From positions 1 through 64,000 of the forward strand of contig NZ_JAGFOU010000001.1 in the NCBI RefSeq assembly GCF_017592395.1: a stretch of 64,000 nucleotides of DNA. Direction: 5' to 3'. The DNA comes from Actinomyces bowdenii. Lineage in GTDB: Bacteria > Actinomycetota > Actinomycetes > Actinomycetales > Actinomycetaceae. The position numbers and the translations under genes were made by a program. The notes beneath the pieces are model-generated. The model had not been told where the DNA came from. It saw only the letters and a program-made list of their open reading frames with translations, and did no database searches. Positions 33,701 to 42,055 of this stretch are shown one piece after another. How positions within the stretch are numbered: the stretch's first letter is position 1; each line of letters starts with the position of its first letter.

Positions 33701-34540
33701 ATGCCCTTCTACCACCGCGCCCCCGCCGACCGCGGACCCCTGCGGCCCCTGGCCGACCAGACCGGAGCCCCCGTGACCCCGCTCCCGGGCACCCGCGGCC
33801 CCGGCGCCACCCGCCCCTCACCCGCCACCGCAGCCGCGGGCGCCCCCGGAGGCGGGGTGGGCGCCGGGGGCTACGCCGTCGTCGACCTGGAGACCACGGG
33901 CCTGTCCCCCACCACGGACGCCATCATCGAGATCGGCCTGGTCCTCACCGATGCGCAGGGCCGGGCCGAGCACAGCTGGTCCACCCTCATCGATCCCGGG
34001 GCGGGCACGGCGGTGGGCCCCACCCGCATCCACGGGCTGGTGGCCGAGGACCTCATCGGCGCCCCGGCCCTGGCGCAGGTCGCCGACCTGCTCGTCAGGG
34101 ACCTGGCGGGCCGCGTCGTGGTGGCCCACAACGCCCGCTTCGACCTGGGCTTCCTCACCCAGGCGCTGGGCGGCCTGGGGCTGCTGCGGCGCGGGGCCCG
34201 CGTGCCGCGCGTGTGCACGATGGAGTGGTCGCGCCGCTTCATGGACACCCCCTCGCGCCGCCTGACCGCCTGCTGCCGGGCTGCCGGGGTGGCCATCGAC
34301 CAGCACCACTCGGCCCTCGACGACGCCATGGCCGCCGCCGGGCTGCTGCGGCACTACCTGGCGGTCGGGGCCCGGCGCGGCGAGCCCCCCGCCTGGGGCC
34401 GGGCCCTGGAGGACGCCCGGGTATTCACCGGCTGGACCTGGGATGCGGACCGGGCCGATCGTGCCCGCGCCCTCCTGGTCGAGCGCCGTCGTCCGGGAGC
34501 CCTGCGCGACCCCCGGGCCCCCGGCTCCCAGCCCGGCTGA
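33701..34540 (+). CDS. DEDDh 3'-5' exonuclease (DnaQ-like)
   Basis: A 279-aa protein with a 55-residue Pro/Ala-rich N-terminus and an exonuclease domain from about residue 60. ExoI is YAVVDLETTGLSP (Asp, Glu), ExoII is VVAHNARFDLGFL, and ExoIII is HSALDDAMAA (His, Asp), so all DEDDh residues are present. TRIHGLVAEDL lies between them, as in DNA polymerase III epsilon. A role in DNA repair or proofreading-like trimming is likely, but a specific partner is not identifiable. It converges on the unknown gene coupled to dcd, with a hairpin between them. Confidence 0.88.
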   Translation: MPFYHRAPADRGPLRPLADQTGAPVTPLPGTRGPGATRPSPATAAAGAPGGGVGAGGYAVVDLETTGLSPTTDAIIEIGLVLTDAQGRAEHSWSTLIDPGAGTAVGPTRIHGLVAEDLIGAPALAQVADLLVRDLAGRVVVAHNARFDLGFLTQALGGLGLLRRGARVPRVCTMEWSRRFMDTPSRRLTACCRAAGVAIDQHHSALDDAMAAAGLLRHYLAVGARRGEPPAWGRALEDARVFTGWTWDADRADRARALLVERRRPGALRDPRAPGSQPG

Positions 34541-34568
34541 CCCCGCCCCTGCAGCGCACCCCCACCTG

Positions 34569-34590
34569 CGCTCCCGCCGCGGCGGGAGCG
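34569..34590. terminator. Bidirectional terminator hairpin
   Basis: A perfect 10-bp stem (34569-34578 with 34581-34590) and a 2-nt loop between two convergent genes. Confidence 0.65.
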
Positions 34591-34655
34591 GCCTCACGCG
34601 CATCGGCCCCGGCGAGCCGCCCCTGGCGCCCGCCGAGGATGCGCGCGCCGGCGGG

Positions 34656-35807
34656 CTACTGGCCCGATGAGGCGCTCCGGGGCTCCTCAGGCTCATCGCC
34701 CAGGGAGACCAGGAAGCCGTCGTCGTCCACCGCCACCCCGGACACGGCCCTGACCAGGACCGTGGCCAGCTCCTCGACCAGGTCGCGGGCGGCCTGGCGC
34801 TCGCGGCGCCTGGCGCGCGAGACGGTCTCCTCATAGGCGTCCGCCTGCTCCAGCGGCTTCCACCTGAGGTCGTAGGACAGCACGGCGCCGCGCGCCCAGC
34901 TCTCGCCGCGCACCGCCAGGGGGAGCCCATCGGTGGCCCCCACCTGGACCTCGATGCTCCCCCAGCCCTCGCGCTGGGCGTCGACCGGGGCCACCACGGC
35001 GTAGCCGTCGCGCTCCTCCTCGATGACCTCCCCGGAGGCCGCCGCCCGGGCCTCCTCGGCCTCAGTCCGGGCGCGCACCTTCTGGGAGGTGCGCCAGGCC
35101 TCCTCGAAGACATCCGCCCCGATGCGCTCCACGAGCCGCTCCAGCTTGTCCGGGTCCACGGCGTCCAGGCCGATGACCCGTGCCGGCTGGACGGCATGGA
35201 GGGCGGGGCTCATCCCGGGGGCGGCCTCTCCCAGGAGCCCGGCCAGATCCTCCGGGCCCATCCACACCGGGGCGTAGACGGTCAGGGAGACCGAGACCTC
35301 CGGGCTGGGCTCGATGAGGACCGGGGCGGCGCCCTCGGGCAGGCCCGGCACGACGCGCAGGGCGCCGGCCAGGCGGCGGGCGATCGCCCGCAGGCGGGTG
35401 AGGGCCACCAGCTCGACGCCGGTGGGCTGCGCCAGCGGGAAGGCGTCGGCCAGGGGGTCCTTGCCGGCCAGCTCGGGGGGCATCGCCCCGGCCCGCACGC
35501 GCGGGCAGTCCAGGACCATGAGCTGGGTGGTCCACTCCGGGGCCCCCAGCAGGGCTCGCATCTCCGCATCGACGTCCCAGGGGCCCTGGAGGGAGGCGCC
35601 CGGGAAGAGCTGGAGGTTGGAGACCCCCACCCAGCCGGCCTGGACGTCCTGAGACAGGGCCAGGGCCTCGACCTCGTCGGGGGTGACGTCGTCGGCCAGC
35701 AGGAGGAGGTGGTGGGTGTCCAGGCGCCCCACGGGCAGCATGGAGCCGGCGGAGAAGGTGCCGGTGTCGGTGGGCAGGGAGACTGCCAGGTCGGTCGATT
35801 CGCTCAT
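34656..35807 (-). CDS. Unknown acidic soluble protein coupled to dcd
   Basis: A 383-aa protein without signal peptide or membrane segments. The N-terminal 180 residues ([40 protein letters not shown]) and the central region look like folded alpha/beta sequence; a coiled-coil-prone, charged stretch ([19 protein letters not shown]) and a second charged helix ([18 protein letters not shown]) follow. I recognise no family. The ATG at 35807 overlaps the dcd stop by 4 nt (ATGA), so the two are translated together, which is why I reject a 64-residue upstream extension that would be antisense-like dcd sequence in another frame. Confidence 0.8.
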   Translation of the reverse strand: MSESTDLAVSLPTDTGTFSAGSMLPVGRLDTHHLLLLADDVTPDEVEALALSQDVQAGWVGVSNLQLFPGASLQGPWDVDAEMRALLGAPEWTTQLMVLDCPRVRAGAMPPELAGKDPLADAFPLAQPTGVELVALTRLRAIARRLAGALRVVPGLPEGAAPVLIEPSPEVSVSLTVYAPVWMGPEDLAGLLGEAAPGMSPALHAVQPARVIGLDAVDPDKLERLVERIGADVFEEAWRTSQKVRARTEAEEARAAASGEVIEEERDGYAVVAPVDAQREGWGSIEVQVGATDGLPLAVRGESWARGAVLSYDLRWKPLEQADAYEETVSRARRRERQAARDLVEELATVLVRAVSGVAVDDDGFLVSLGDEPEEPRSASSGQ

Positions 35808-36418
35808 GCGCTCTCCTCGGAGTCGGTGCGGTGCCCGGCGTCGGTGATCCGCAGCCGGTGGAAGGACAGGTGGGAGCGCGAGGCGGTGGGGCCGCGCTGC
35901 CCCTGGTAGCGCGAGCCCGCAGCACCCGAGCCGTAGGGGGCCTGGGCGGGGCTCGAGAGGCGGAAGAAGCACAGCTGGCCCACCTTCATGCCCGGCCACA
36001 GCATGATCGGCATGGTCGCGGTGTTGGACAGCTCCAGGGTCACGTGCCCGGTGAAGCCGGGGTCGATGAAGCCGGCGGTGGAGTGGGTCAGCAGGCCCAG
36101 GCGCCCCAGACTGGATTTGCCCTCCAGGCGGGCGGCCACGTCATCGGGCAGGGTGATGCGCTCATAGGTGGCCCCCAGGACGAACTCGCCGGGGTGCAGG
36201 ACGAAGGGCTCATCGGGGCCCACATCCACCAGGTGGGTGAGGCCCTCCTGCTCGGCGGAGGGGTCGATGACCGGATAGCGGTGGTTGTCGAACAGGCGGA
36301 ACCATCGGTCCAGCCGCACATCGATGGATGCGGGCTGGATCATCTGCGGATCGTAGGGCGCCAGGGCGATGCGGCCCGCGTCGAGCTCGGCACGGATGTC
36401 ACGGTCGGAGAGCAGCAC
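35804..36418 (-). CDS. dcd: dCTP deaminase (dUMP-forming type)
   Basis: A 204-aa trimeric nucleotide deaminase that channels dCTP toward dUMP for thymidylate synthesis. [17 protein letters not shown] is the standard start; the catalytic segment with Glu is [34 protein letters not shown], and the C-terminal [11 protein letters not shown] lid is complete. Actinobacterial enzymes of this length commonly also hydrolyse dUTP, so a bifunctional role is likely. It is followed without a gap by the unknown acidic protein. Confidence 0.96.
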   Translation of the reverse strand: MLLSDRDIRAELDAGRIALAPYDPQMIQPASIDVRLDRWFRLFDNHRYPVIDPSAEQEGLTHLVDVGPDEPFVLHPGEFVLGATYERITLPDDVAARLEGKSSLGRLGLLTHSTAGFIDPGFTGHVTLELSNTATMPIMLWPGMKVGQLCFFRLSSPAQAPYGSGAAGSRYQGQRGPTASRSHLSFHRLRITDAGHRTDSEESA

Positions 36419-36479
36419 GGGGCGATTGTGCCAGGTGCGGCCACGGCCCGGCGAGCAGGGGCCGGGCCGCGGCCGGCGC

Positions 36480-37172
36480 TCAGACCACAGGAGTGCCGTA
36501 GGCGTCCACGCCCCAGGGGTGGGAGCCGGACTGCGCCGAGCACGCGCAGATCCCCTCGATGACGGCCCAGATCCACACCAGCGCGGCGAGGGAGCCGAGG
36601 GACAGCAGGCTGATGAGCAGCTGGGCCACGCCCTTGCCGGTGTGCCCCAGGTAGAAGTTGTGGATGCCCAGGGTCCCCAGGAAGAGCGCCAGCAGGAGGA
36701 CGATCACCTTGGACTTGGGCTGGGCATAGGGGATGTAGGGGACGGCAGCCGCATAGGGTGCGGCGCCGGCGTAGGGGGCGGCGTACGGGGCACCGGGCAC
36801 CGGGCCGTGGGCACCGGCATAGGGGCCGCCATGAGCAGGGGCATAGGCGGTCTGGGGCGGGCCGTAGGCCCCGGCGTGGGCAGCGCCCTGGGGCGGGAGG
36901 CCGGCACCACCGCTGTGCGCCGCACCGTAGGGATCGCCCTGCGCCTCCACGCGCGGCTCGTGGACGGCGGCGGGCTCGAAGGGCGCCAGTGCCGTGGAGG
37001 GCGCGTACTCCGGCCGGCCCGGCGCCGCAGCGCGGGCCTGGCCCTGCAGCACGCCGCCGACTCCCTGGCCCGGGTAGGCACTGGTGGCCTGCGGGACCGG
37101 GAGGACGTCGGTCGGGAAGTCCCCCTGGGGGCTGCTCACGTGATGGGGATCGCTGCTACTGGGATCGGACAT
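36480..37172 (-). CDS. TM2-domain membrane protein with Pro/Tyr/Gly-rich N-terminus
   Basis: A 230-aa protein. The first 150 residues are a low-complexity Ala/Gly/Pro/Tyr-rich cytoplasmic region (repeats of YAGAHGP and APYAA type); the TM2 domain follows from [25 protein letters not shown] to [13 protein letters not shown], with the characteristic FLGxxGIHxFYLG loop between two helices. The start at 37172 has a GATGAT box six nucleotides upstream; the extended reading to 37406 runs through the tRNA gene and is wrong. Function is unknown. Confidence 0.88.
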   Translation of the reverse strand: MSDPSSSDPHHVSSPQGDFPTDVLPVPQATSAYPGQGVGGVLQGQARAAAPGRPEYAPSTALAPFEPAAVHEPRVEAQGDPYGAAHSGGAGLPPQGAAHAGAYGPPQTAYAPAHGGPYAGAHGPVPGAPYAAPYAGAAPYAAAVPYIPYAQPKSKVIVLLLALFLGTLGIHNFYLGHTGKGVAQLLISLLSLGSLAALVWIWAVIEGICACSAQSGSHPWGVDAYGTPVV

Positions 37173-37184
37173 GGGGTCATCATC
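37173..37184 (-). promoter_or_regulatory. Possible leaderless -10 box (GATGAT) of the TM2 gene
   Basis: GATGAT on the minus strand (37184-37179), six nucleotides before the ATG, the same arrangement as before the DUF559 gene. Confidence 0.45.
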
Positions 37185-37328
37185 GCAGGTGACGCAGCCG
37201 CTCCATGCCGCGATCCGCCTGCCGGGCCCCGTGGCGCAGCACCGGGCCCGCCCGCGCCGCGCATCGATTTGCCGCACCGGCCCCCCGATGGGGTATGCTT
37301 CACCAGCACCTCCCAGGAGGAGCAGCAC

Positions 37329-37402
37329 GCGGGTGTAGTTCAATGGTAGAACTTCAGCTTCCCAAGCTGACAGCGCGGGTTCGATTCCCGTCACCCGCTC
37401 CA
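37329..37402 (+). tRNA. tRNA-Gly (anticodon CCC)
   Basis: The sequence folds as a complete cloverleaf: acceptor GCGGGTG (37329-37335) pairs with CACCCGC (37392-37398), the anticodon stem TCAGC/GCTGA frames the loop TTCCCAA with CCC at 37361-37363, and GGTTCGATTCC is the T arm. The CCA end is encoded (37400-37402). It reads GGG glycine codons. Confidence 0.97.
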
Positions 37403-37404
37403 CC

Positions 37405-37438
37405 ACGATTGGCCGGCCCCCAGGGGCCGGCCAATCGT
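37405..37438 (+). terminator. Hairpin terminator after tRNA-Gly
   Basis: A perfect 16-bp stem (37405-37420 with 37423-37438) and a 2-nt loop immediately after the tRNA. It may also serve the solute-binding gene that ends at 37488 on the other strand. Confidence 0.85.
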
Positions 37439-37487
37439 CATGTCGGCCCTCGTCCCGCCCCGTCGCAGTCCGGGGCGCCCCGCAGCC

Positions 37488-38711
37488 TCAGGAGGTCACC
37501 GCCTCCAGGTTGACCTGGGCGGAGTCCAGGATGGCCCGGGGGTCGGCACCGGCCAGACCGGCGAGCTGGGCATCCAGGTCGGCCAGCGCATCGCCGGCTC
37601 CCGCCAGTGCCGGCATGCCCGCCGCGTAGGGCAGGGCGGCGGCGAAGGCGGCCAGCCCCGGGTTCTCCTGGCTCCAGGCGGTGGCCGCGGACATCGATGA
37701 GGGCACGGCCCCGGCGGCGGCCGCCAGGGGCGCCTGCTGCTCGGCCGAGGTCAGGAACTCCACCAGGGACAGTGCCTCCTCCTTGCGGGGAGAGGCCGCG
37801 GCGATCCCGTAGACGCGCGAGAACTGCAAGGATCCCTGACCGGCCGGCCCGGCGGGCAGCTCGACAACGGCATAGCCCAGCTCGGGGTGCTGGGAGGCCA
37901 GCACCCCGACGAAGGCGGTGCTCTCGATGGTCATGGCCGCCTGCCCCGCGCCGAAGGCCTCCCCGCCCGAGGAGGCCTCCAGCTCGGGCGCCAGGGTGGC
38001 GGCTCCGGCGTCCAGCAGGCTCTTGACCTGCGAGAGCCCCGCCACCGATCCCTCGGAGTTGGCGGTGATCGCGCCCTCGGCATCGGTCAGCCCGCCGCCG
38101 GCCTGAACCATGAAGGCGCCCAGGCGGGAGTACTGCGGCCCCAGGACCAGGCCCGCTCCCTGCCCCCCGGCGAGGGCGGTGCCGACCTGCTCCAGCTCCT
38201 CCCAGGTGGTGGGGTAGTCGGCCTCGGAGAGTCCTGCTGAGGCCCACAGATCGGTGTTGATGAACAGGGCCAGGGTGGCTGCGGGTGTCGGCGCCCCGTA
38301 GAAGACGCCCCCGTAGGTGGCCGCGGCGACCAGGGCGGGCGCGAGGTCGTCCTTGACGGCCAGCTGGTCCCCGTAGGGGTGCAGCGAGCCGGCCTGCGCA
38401 TGGGCCGCCAGAAGCCCCGGCGTGAGATGGAAGACATCCACGGGGCTGTCCCCCGCCAGGCCCCGGCTGAGCTCCTGCTCCAGCTCAGTGGTCACCTGGA
38501 GCACCACCGCGACACCGGTCTTGTCGGTGAAGGCCTCCACCGCATCGCGCAGCGCCGCGGTCTCGGCCTGGCCCGAGGACTCCACGAGCAGGACCAGGGA
38601 GGACTCCTCCGCAGAGGACTCCTCATCGCTGCTGAACAGGCTGCAGCCGGACAGGGCTGCGGCCGCGACGGCTGTGGCGGACAGGCCCAGCGCCCTGCGG
38701 GTGATGATCAT
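37488..38711 (-). CDS. Orphan sugar-type solute-binding lipoprotein
   Basis: A 407-aa family 1 extracellular solute-binding protein. The signal is MIITRRALGLSATAVAAAALSGC, with two arginines and a lipobox cysteine near residue 23, so Tat export is possible. The mature part follows the family pattern (FINTDLWASAGL, PTTWEELEQVG, FLTSAEQQAPLAAAAGAVPS). A perfect AAGGAG ribosome-binding site lies six nucleotides before the ATG. No permease or ATPase gene is adjacent, so it must work with a transporter encoded elsewhere or act as a sensor; the ligand is unknown. Confidence 0.9.
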   Translation of the reverse strand: MIITRRALGLSATAVAAAALSGCSLFSSDEESSAEESSLVLLVESSGQAETAALRDAVEAFTDKTGVAVVLQVTTELEQELSRGLAGDSPVDVFHLTPGLLAAHAQAGSLHPYGDQLAVKDDLAPALVAAATYGGVFYGAPTPAATLALFINTDLWASAGLSEADYPTTWEELEQVGTALAGGQGAGLVLGPQYSRLGAFMVQAGGGLTDAEGAITANSEGSVAGLSQVKSLLDAGAATLAPELEASSGGEAFGAGQAAMTIESTAFVGVLASQHPELGYAVVELPAGPAGQGSLQFSRVYGIAAASPRKEEALSLVEFLTSAEQQAPLAAAAGAVPSSMSAATAWSQENPGLAAFAAALPYAAGMPALAGAGDALADLDAQLAGLAGADPRAILDSAQVNLEAVTS

Positions 38712-38891
38712 GGGTTCTCCTTGAGATGCTCGGGTAGGGAGGGGGCAGCAGGATGCAGGTTAGAGCACCAGCCGACCCTCACCGACCCCCAGGCCCGATC
38801 CAGGGCCTCATCCAAGGTCACAATCCAGACCCGCCCCGGCATCGGGACCGCGACGAGGCCGGATCACAGCACCGGTCGCGGGGGCAGCGGG

Positions 38892-39605
38892 TCATGGGGC
38901 CAGCGGCCCCAGGATCGGGCGCAGCGCGAGCAGGACAGCGGCAGTGGCTGCCGCATCGGCGAGGAACCAGGTCGCCAGCCACAGGCCCGCCGGCACGGGG
39001 GTGAGCTGGGCCAGGGTGCGGTGGTCCTGACCGCCGTCACGGGAACGTGCGACATCGCGCAGGGAGTCCCAGGCCCCCACCAGCAGGATCAGGCCAGTGC
39101 CGGCCACCAGCCCGTCGCGCCAGGGGCCGCCCCACCACCACAGCAGGCCCGCGGCGATCCCCACCAGGATCACCAGGAAGGCGGTGCGCGGGGAGCGGGA
39201 CATCACCAGCAGCACCGCCAGGAGCAGCAGGCAGAGCACGAGGATGAGGCCGGCCCAGCCCCGCATGGCGCCGAGCGCCACCAGGGCTCCCAGCACCGCG
39301 GGCGCCGGGTAGCCCGCCCAGGTGGTCAGCACCCTGCCCGCTCCACGGGTCCTGCCACTGGTGACGGCGTGCCCGGACAGGTCCCTGCCCACGACGAAGC
39401 CGTGGAAGCGCCTGCCCACCAGGATGCCGACGGCGGCGTGCCCCGCCTCGTGGACGATGGTCACCAGGGTCCGCCCCCAGCGCCGCGCCTGCGGCCAGAC
39501 CAGGACGATGGCCAGGAGAGCCAGGGCCGGCCACAGGGCCCAGGGCTCCGGCACCTCCCCGGGCCGGGTGCGGGCGACGATCTCATTCCATGCCTCAGGA
39601 CTCAC
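38892..39605 (-). CDS. M50-like membrane metalloprotease
   Basis: A 237-aa membrane protein with the zinc-binding VHEAGHAAVGILVGRRF (HExxH) in a helix near residue 52, followed by several hydrophobic segments (LTTWAGYPAPAVLGALVALGAM, LILVLCLLLLAVLLVM, LLWWWGGPW). The WAGYPAPAVLGAL region resembles the second conserved block of M50B-like peptidases. The GTG at 39605 is used because CAGACT lies seven nucleotides upstream; the longer in-frame extension overlaps the divergent Nudix gene. The substrate is unknown. Confidence 0.8.
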   Translation of the reverse strand: MSPEAWNEIVARTRPGEVPEPWALWPALALLAIVLVWPQARRWGRTLVTIVHEAGHAAVGILVGRRFHGFVVGRDLSGHAVTSGRTRGAGRVLTTWAGYPAPAVLGALVALGAMRGWAGLILVLCLLLLAVLLVMSRSPRTAFLVILVGIAAGLLWWWGGPWRDGLVAGTGLILLVGAWDSLRDVARSRDGGQDHRTLAQLTPVPAGLWLATWFLADAAATAAVLLALRPILGPLAP

Positions 39606-39678
39606 GACCCGCAGTCTGCCAGGTCGGCCTGTGGGCTCCTGCCCCCTGGCTGAGGGGCCCGCCTGTAGGGTCGGGCGC
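39606..39678. promoter_or_regulatory. Divergent leaderless promoters, M50 protease and Nudix genes
   Basis: In a 73-bp gap, CAGACT on the minus strand (39618-39613) stands seven nucleotides from the GTG at 39605, and TAGGGT on the plus strand (39666-39671) stands seven nucleotides from the ATG at 39679. Confidence 0.6.
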
Positions 39679-40263
39679 ATGCAGGACACCCCACACCCGC
39701 CGGCGCGCTCGCGGCTGGTCGTGGCGGCGGCGGTGGTGGACCGCCTCAGCCGCCCCACCAGCCTGCTGTGCGCCGCCCGCGCCTACCCCGCCGAGCTCGC
39801 GGGCCGATTCGAGCTGCCGGGCGGCAAGGTGGAGCCCGGGGAGTCCCCGCTCCAGGGGCTGATCCGCGAGCTGGCCGAGGAGATCGGCCTGCGGGTGCGG
39901 CTGGGGGACGAGCTGCGCCCGCCTGCCGACCTGGCGGTCCCCGCCCCCGCCGACCCGCCCGGGCCCTCGACGGCGGGGCTGAGCGGACGGCACTCGCCCG
40001 CCCCGCAGGCACCGCACGGTACCGATGATGCCCCCGCCTGGCCGGCGATGAATGGCCACCGCATCCGGGTGTGGCTGGCGGAGCCCGCCGATCCCCACGA
40101 CCGGGGCACTGCCGGGGATGATCATCTGCTCCTGCGGTGGACGCCCATCGACCGGCTCGGCGAGCTGGACTGGCTGGAGGCGGATATCCCCATCGTGCAG
40201 GCCATTGGGGCCCTGGTGCGCCCCGGTCCTCCAGGACCACGCACCGACCCCGTCGTTTCATGA
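39679..40263 (+). CDS. Nudix hydrolase (MutT/CTP pyrophosphohydrolase type)
   Basis: A 194-aa Nudix protein with a perfect box G-x5-E-x7-REL-x-EE-x-GL (GKVEPGESPLQGLIRELAEEIGL, residues about 54-76). RFELPGGKVE before the box is typical of the MutT-like group that cleans oxidised nucleotides. An insertion rich in Pro and Ala (about residues 93-125) separates the core from the last strands; HLLLRWTPIDRLGELDWLEADIP is the usual MutT ending. The start is fixed by the -10 box seven nucleotides upstream. It is followed 42 nt later by the TetR gene, which has its own promoter box. Confidence 0.9.
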   Translation: MQDTPHPPARSRLVVAAAVVDRLSRPTSLLCAARAYPAELAGRFELPGGKVEPGESPLQGLIRELAEEIGLRVRLGDELRPPADLAVPAPADPPGPSTAGLSGRHSPAPQAPHGTDDAPAWPAMNGHRIRVWLAEPADPHDRGTAGDDHLLLRWTPIDRLGELDWLEADIPIVQAIGALVRPGPPGPRTDPVVS

Positions 40264-40293
40264 CGTTTCTGGCGCACCCGTCACCTCAGCGGT

Positions 40294-40305
40294 TAGGGTA
40301 GCCGC
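40294..40305 (+). promoter_or_regulatory. Leaderless -10 box of the TetR-family gene
   Basis: TAGGGT at 40294-40299, six nucleotides before the ATG at 40306. Confidence 0.6.
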
Positions 40306-41007
40306 ATGCCGAAGATCATGGGCTCCTCACTGGCCGAGCATCGTGAGCGCACCCGTGCAGCGCTCTTCAGCGCGCTGTCCGAGCTCATGAGCCGGCGCAG
40401 CTTCGAGCGGATCACCCTGTCCGACGTGGCCACCCATGCGGGCGTGGGCCGCACCGCCGTCTACAACCACTTCGCGGACAAGGAGGACCTCCTCCTGGCC
40501 TTCATGGAGCATGAGGCGGGCCGCTACGCCGAGGAGCTGTCCCGGGCGCTGGCCGGGACCGAGGACCCCATCGACCGCCTGCGCATCTACGTGCGCCAGC
40601 AGGCCCTCATCAAGCGCCACTACCACTTCCCCTCCACCGGGCCCCTGGCCGACGCGGTCTCCCGGGGCACCGCGGGGCGCCTGCGGGCCCATGGCGCCCT
40701 CCTGGCCCAGATGCTCTCCTCGATCCTCACCGAGGCCATGGACCAGGGGCTCATCCCGCCCCAGGACCCGGCACAGGTCATCCCCCTGCTCAACGCCACC
40801 ATCATGGGAGGGCGTCCCACCCCCGAGGAGCCGGAGGCCCGCAAGGCCTATCTGAAGAGCCTGGACTCCTTCGTGCTGCGGGCCGTGGGAGCCGCGCCGC
40901 CCAGCCATGGGGTGCCCGAGATCCCCCACCACTACGCCACCGAGCCGGTGGAGGGGCGGGATCGCGGGGAGCCCGCGCAACGCGCCCACCACGGCGCCGC
41001 GGGCTGA
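40306..41007 (+). CDS. TetR-family transcriptional regulator
   Basis: A 233-aa regulator. The N-terminal HTH covers about residues 8-60 (TRAALFSALSELMSRRSFERITLSDVATHAGVGRTAVYNHFADKEDLLLAF), a textbook TetR DNA-binding domain. The ligand domain is alpha-helical with no recognisable subtype. The last 40 residues are Pro/Gly/Arg-rich. No obvious target gene is adjacent: the Nudix gene upstream has its own promoter and the downstream TPR gene converges. Confidence 0.9.
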   Translation: MPKIMGSSLAEHRERTRAALFSALSELMSRRSFERITLSDVATHAGVGRTAVYNHFADKEDLLLAFMEHEAGRYAEELSRALAGTEDPIDRLRIYVRQQALIKRHYHFPSTGPLADAVSRGTAGRLRAHGALLAQMLSSILTEAMDQGLIPPQDPAQVIPLLNATIMGGRPTPEEPEARKAYLKSLDSFVLRAVGAAPPSHGVPEIPHHYATEPVEGRDRGEPAQRAHHGAAG

Positions 41008-41012
41008 CCGCG

Positions 41013-41038
41013 CGGGCGCCAGCCGCCGCCGGCGCCCG
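41013..41038. terminator. Probable hairpin between TetR and the VWA operon end
   Basis: Eight-base arms (41013-41020 with 41031-41038) around a 10-nt loop between convergent genes; weaker than the other hairpins. Confidence 0.45.
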
Positions 41039-41056
41039 GGATGCCCGGGGCGCCCG

Positions 41057-42055
41057 CTACCAGGGCTTGGTCCCGTCCTGGGGCTGCTGGCTCTCGCCCT
41101 TGCGGGTCGCCCCGTTCTCCGACTCGTCGTTATTGCGCCGCCGCAGGCGCTCCGCCCGGTCATCCGGGCTGGAGGAGGCGCTGGCCGAGGGGCTGGAGGA
41201 GCTGGACGAGCTGGCGGAGGGGCTGGACGAGGGGTCCTGGGACGGCGGAGCCGAGGGCTCCTGCGAGGGCTGGGCGGAGGGGTCCTGCGAGGGCTCCGGG
41301 GACGGCGAGGCGGACGGATCCTGCGAGGAGCCCTGGGACGGGGTCTGCGACGGCTGCGGGGAGGGGTCAGGCGAAGGGCTCTGGGAGGGATCCGGGGAAG
41401 GCGGGGGCGGGCACTGCCCCAGGGCCTCCTGGGCCGCTGCGGCGGACTCATCGGCCTGGGCCGTGTCGCCGCTCTCCTGCGCCTGCGCGGCCCTCGCCGC
41501 ATGGGTGAGGGACAGGTTGTGGCGCACCCGGCACTCCGGTGAGCCCTCGGGCTTCAGCCCGGTGCCGGGATCGACCTCATCAGCGATGGGGACCTCGCCC
41601 AGGGCGGTCTCCAGGGCCGCCTGCGCACCGTCGAGATCGGCCGCCACGTACAGGGCGGTGCCCAGGTTGTAGTGGACGCGCCACTGCTCCAGCCACGGGT
41701 TGATGGCGGCCACGGTGCGGTACCGGGAGACCGCGGTCTCGTGGTCGCCCCGGGTCAGGGCATGGCTGGCGGCCATGCTCAGACCGAAGACCGCTCCGCA
41801 CCACAGGGCCGCGGCGGTGGCCAGGAGCGCCGGAGCCGCGCCGAGGAGCAGGAGCCGGCGACGACGGCGCATCCGGGCCGCGCGCAGCTGCGGGTCCTCA
41901 GTGCCGGCCCCGCCCCGAGAGGGCTGCTCGGCCCGCCCGCCCGGGGAGGGCGCCGAGGGGGCGGGCGGGGCCGCCTCCCCCGGCGCGCTCTGCCCGGGCC
42001 GGGGGCCGAAGCGCTCCTGGTCGCCGGGGTCCTGGCGGTTCTGGTTCTCGCTCAT
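41057..42055 (-). CDS. TPR-like membrane protein of the MoxR/VWA operon
   Basis: A 332-aa protein: a charged Pro-rich N-terminus, one membrane helix (LLLGAAPALLATAAALWCGAVF, about residues 64-85), then an external alpha-helical region with TPR-like repeats (AVSRYRTVAAINPWLEQWRVHYNLGTALYVAADLDGAQAAL), and a C-terminal 130-residue tail almost wholly Pro/Ser/Gln/Asp in repeats of SPDPSQ type. It corresponds by position and domain to the TPR member of Bat operons. The ATG at 42055 overlaps the preceding VWA stop by 4 nt. The Ser/Pro tail could span the cell wall. Confidence 0.82.
   Translation of the reverse strand: MSENQNRQDPGDQERFGPRPGQSAPGEAAPPAPSAPSPGGRAEQPSRGGAGTEDPQLRAARMRRRRRLLLLGAAPALLATAAALWCGAVFGLSMAASHALTRGDHETAVSRYRTVAAINPWLEQWRVHYNLGTALYVAADLDGAQAALETALGEVPIADEVDPGTGLKPEGSPECRVRHNLSLTHAARAAQAQESGDTAQADESAAAAQEALGQCPPPPSPDPSQSPSPDPSPQPSQTPSQGSSQDPSASPSPEPSQDPSAQPSQEPSAPPSQDPSSSPSASSSSSSSPSASASSSPDDRAERLRRRNNDESENGATRKGESQQPQDGTKPW

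Noticed and set aside
36480-37406. Longer form of the TM2 protein starting at 37406
   Set aside because: Its first 78 codons would read through the tRNA-Gly gene on the opposite strand; the ATG at 37172 has a promoter box at the expected distance.
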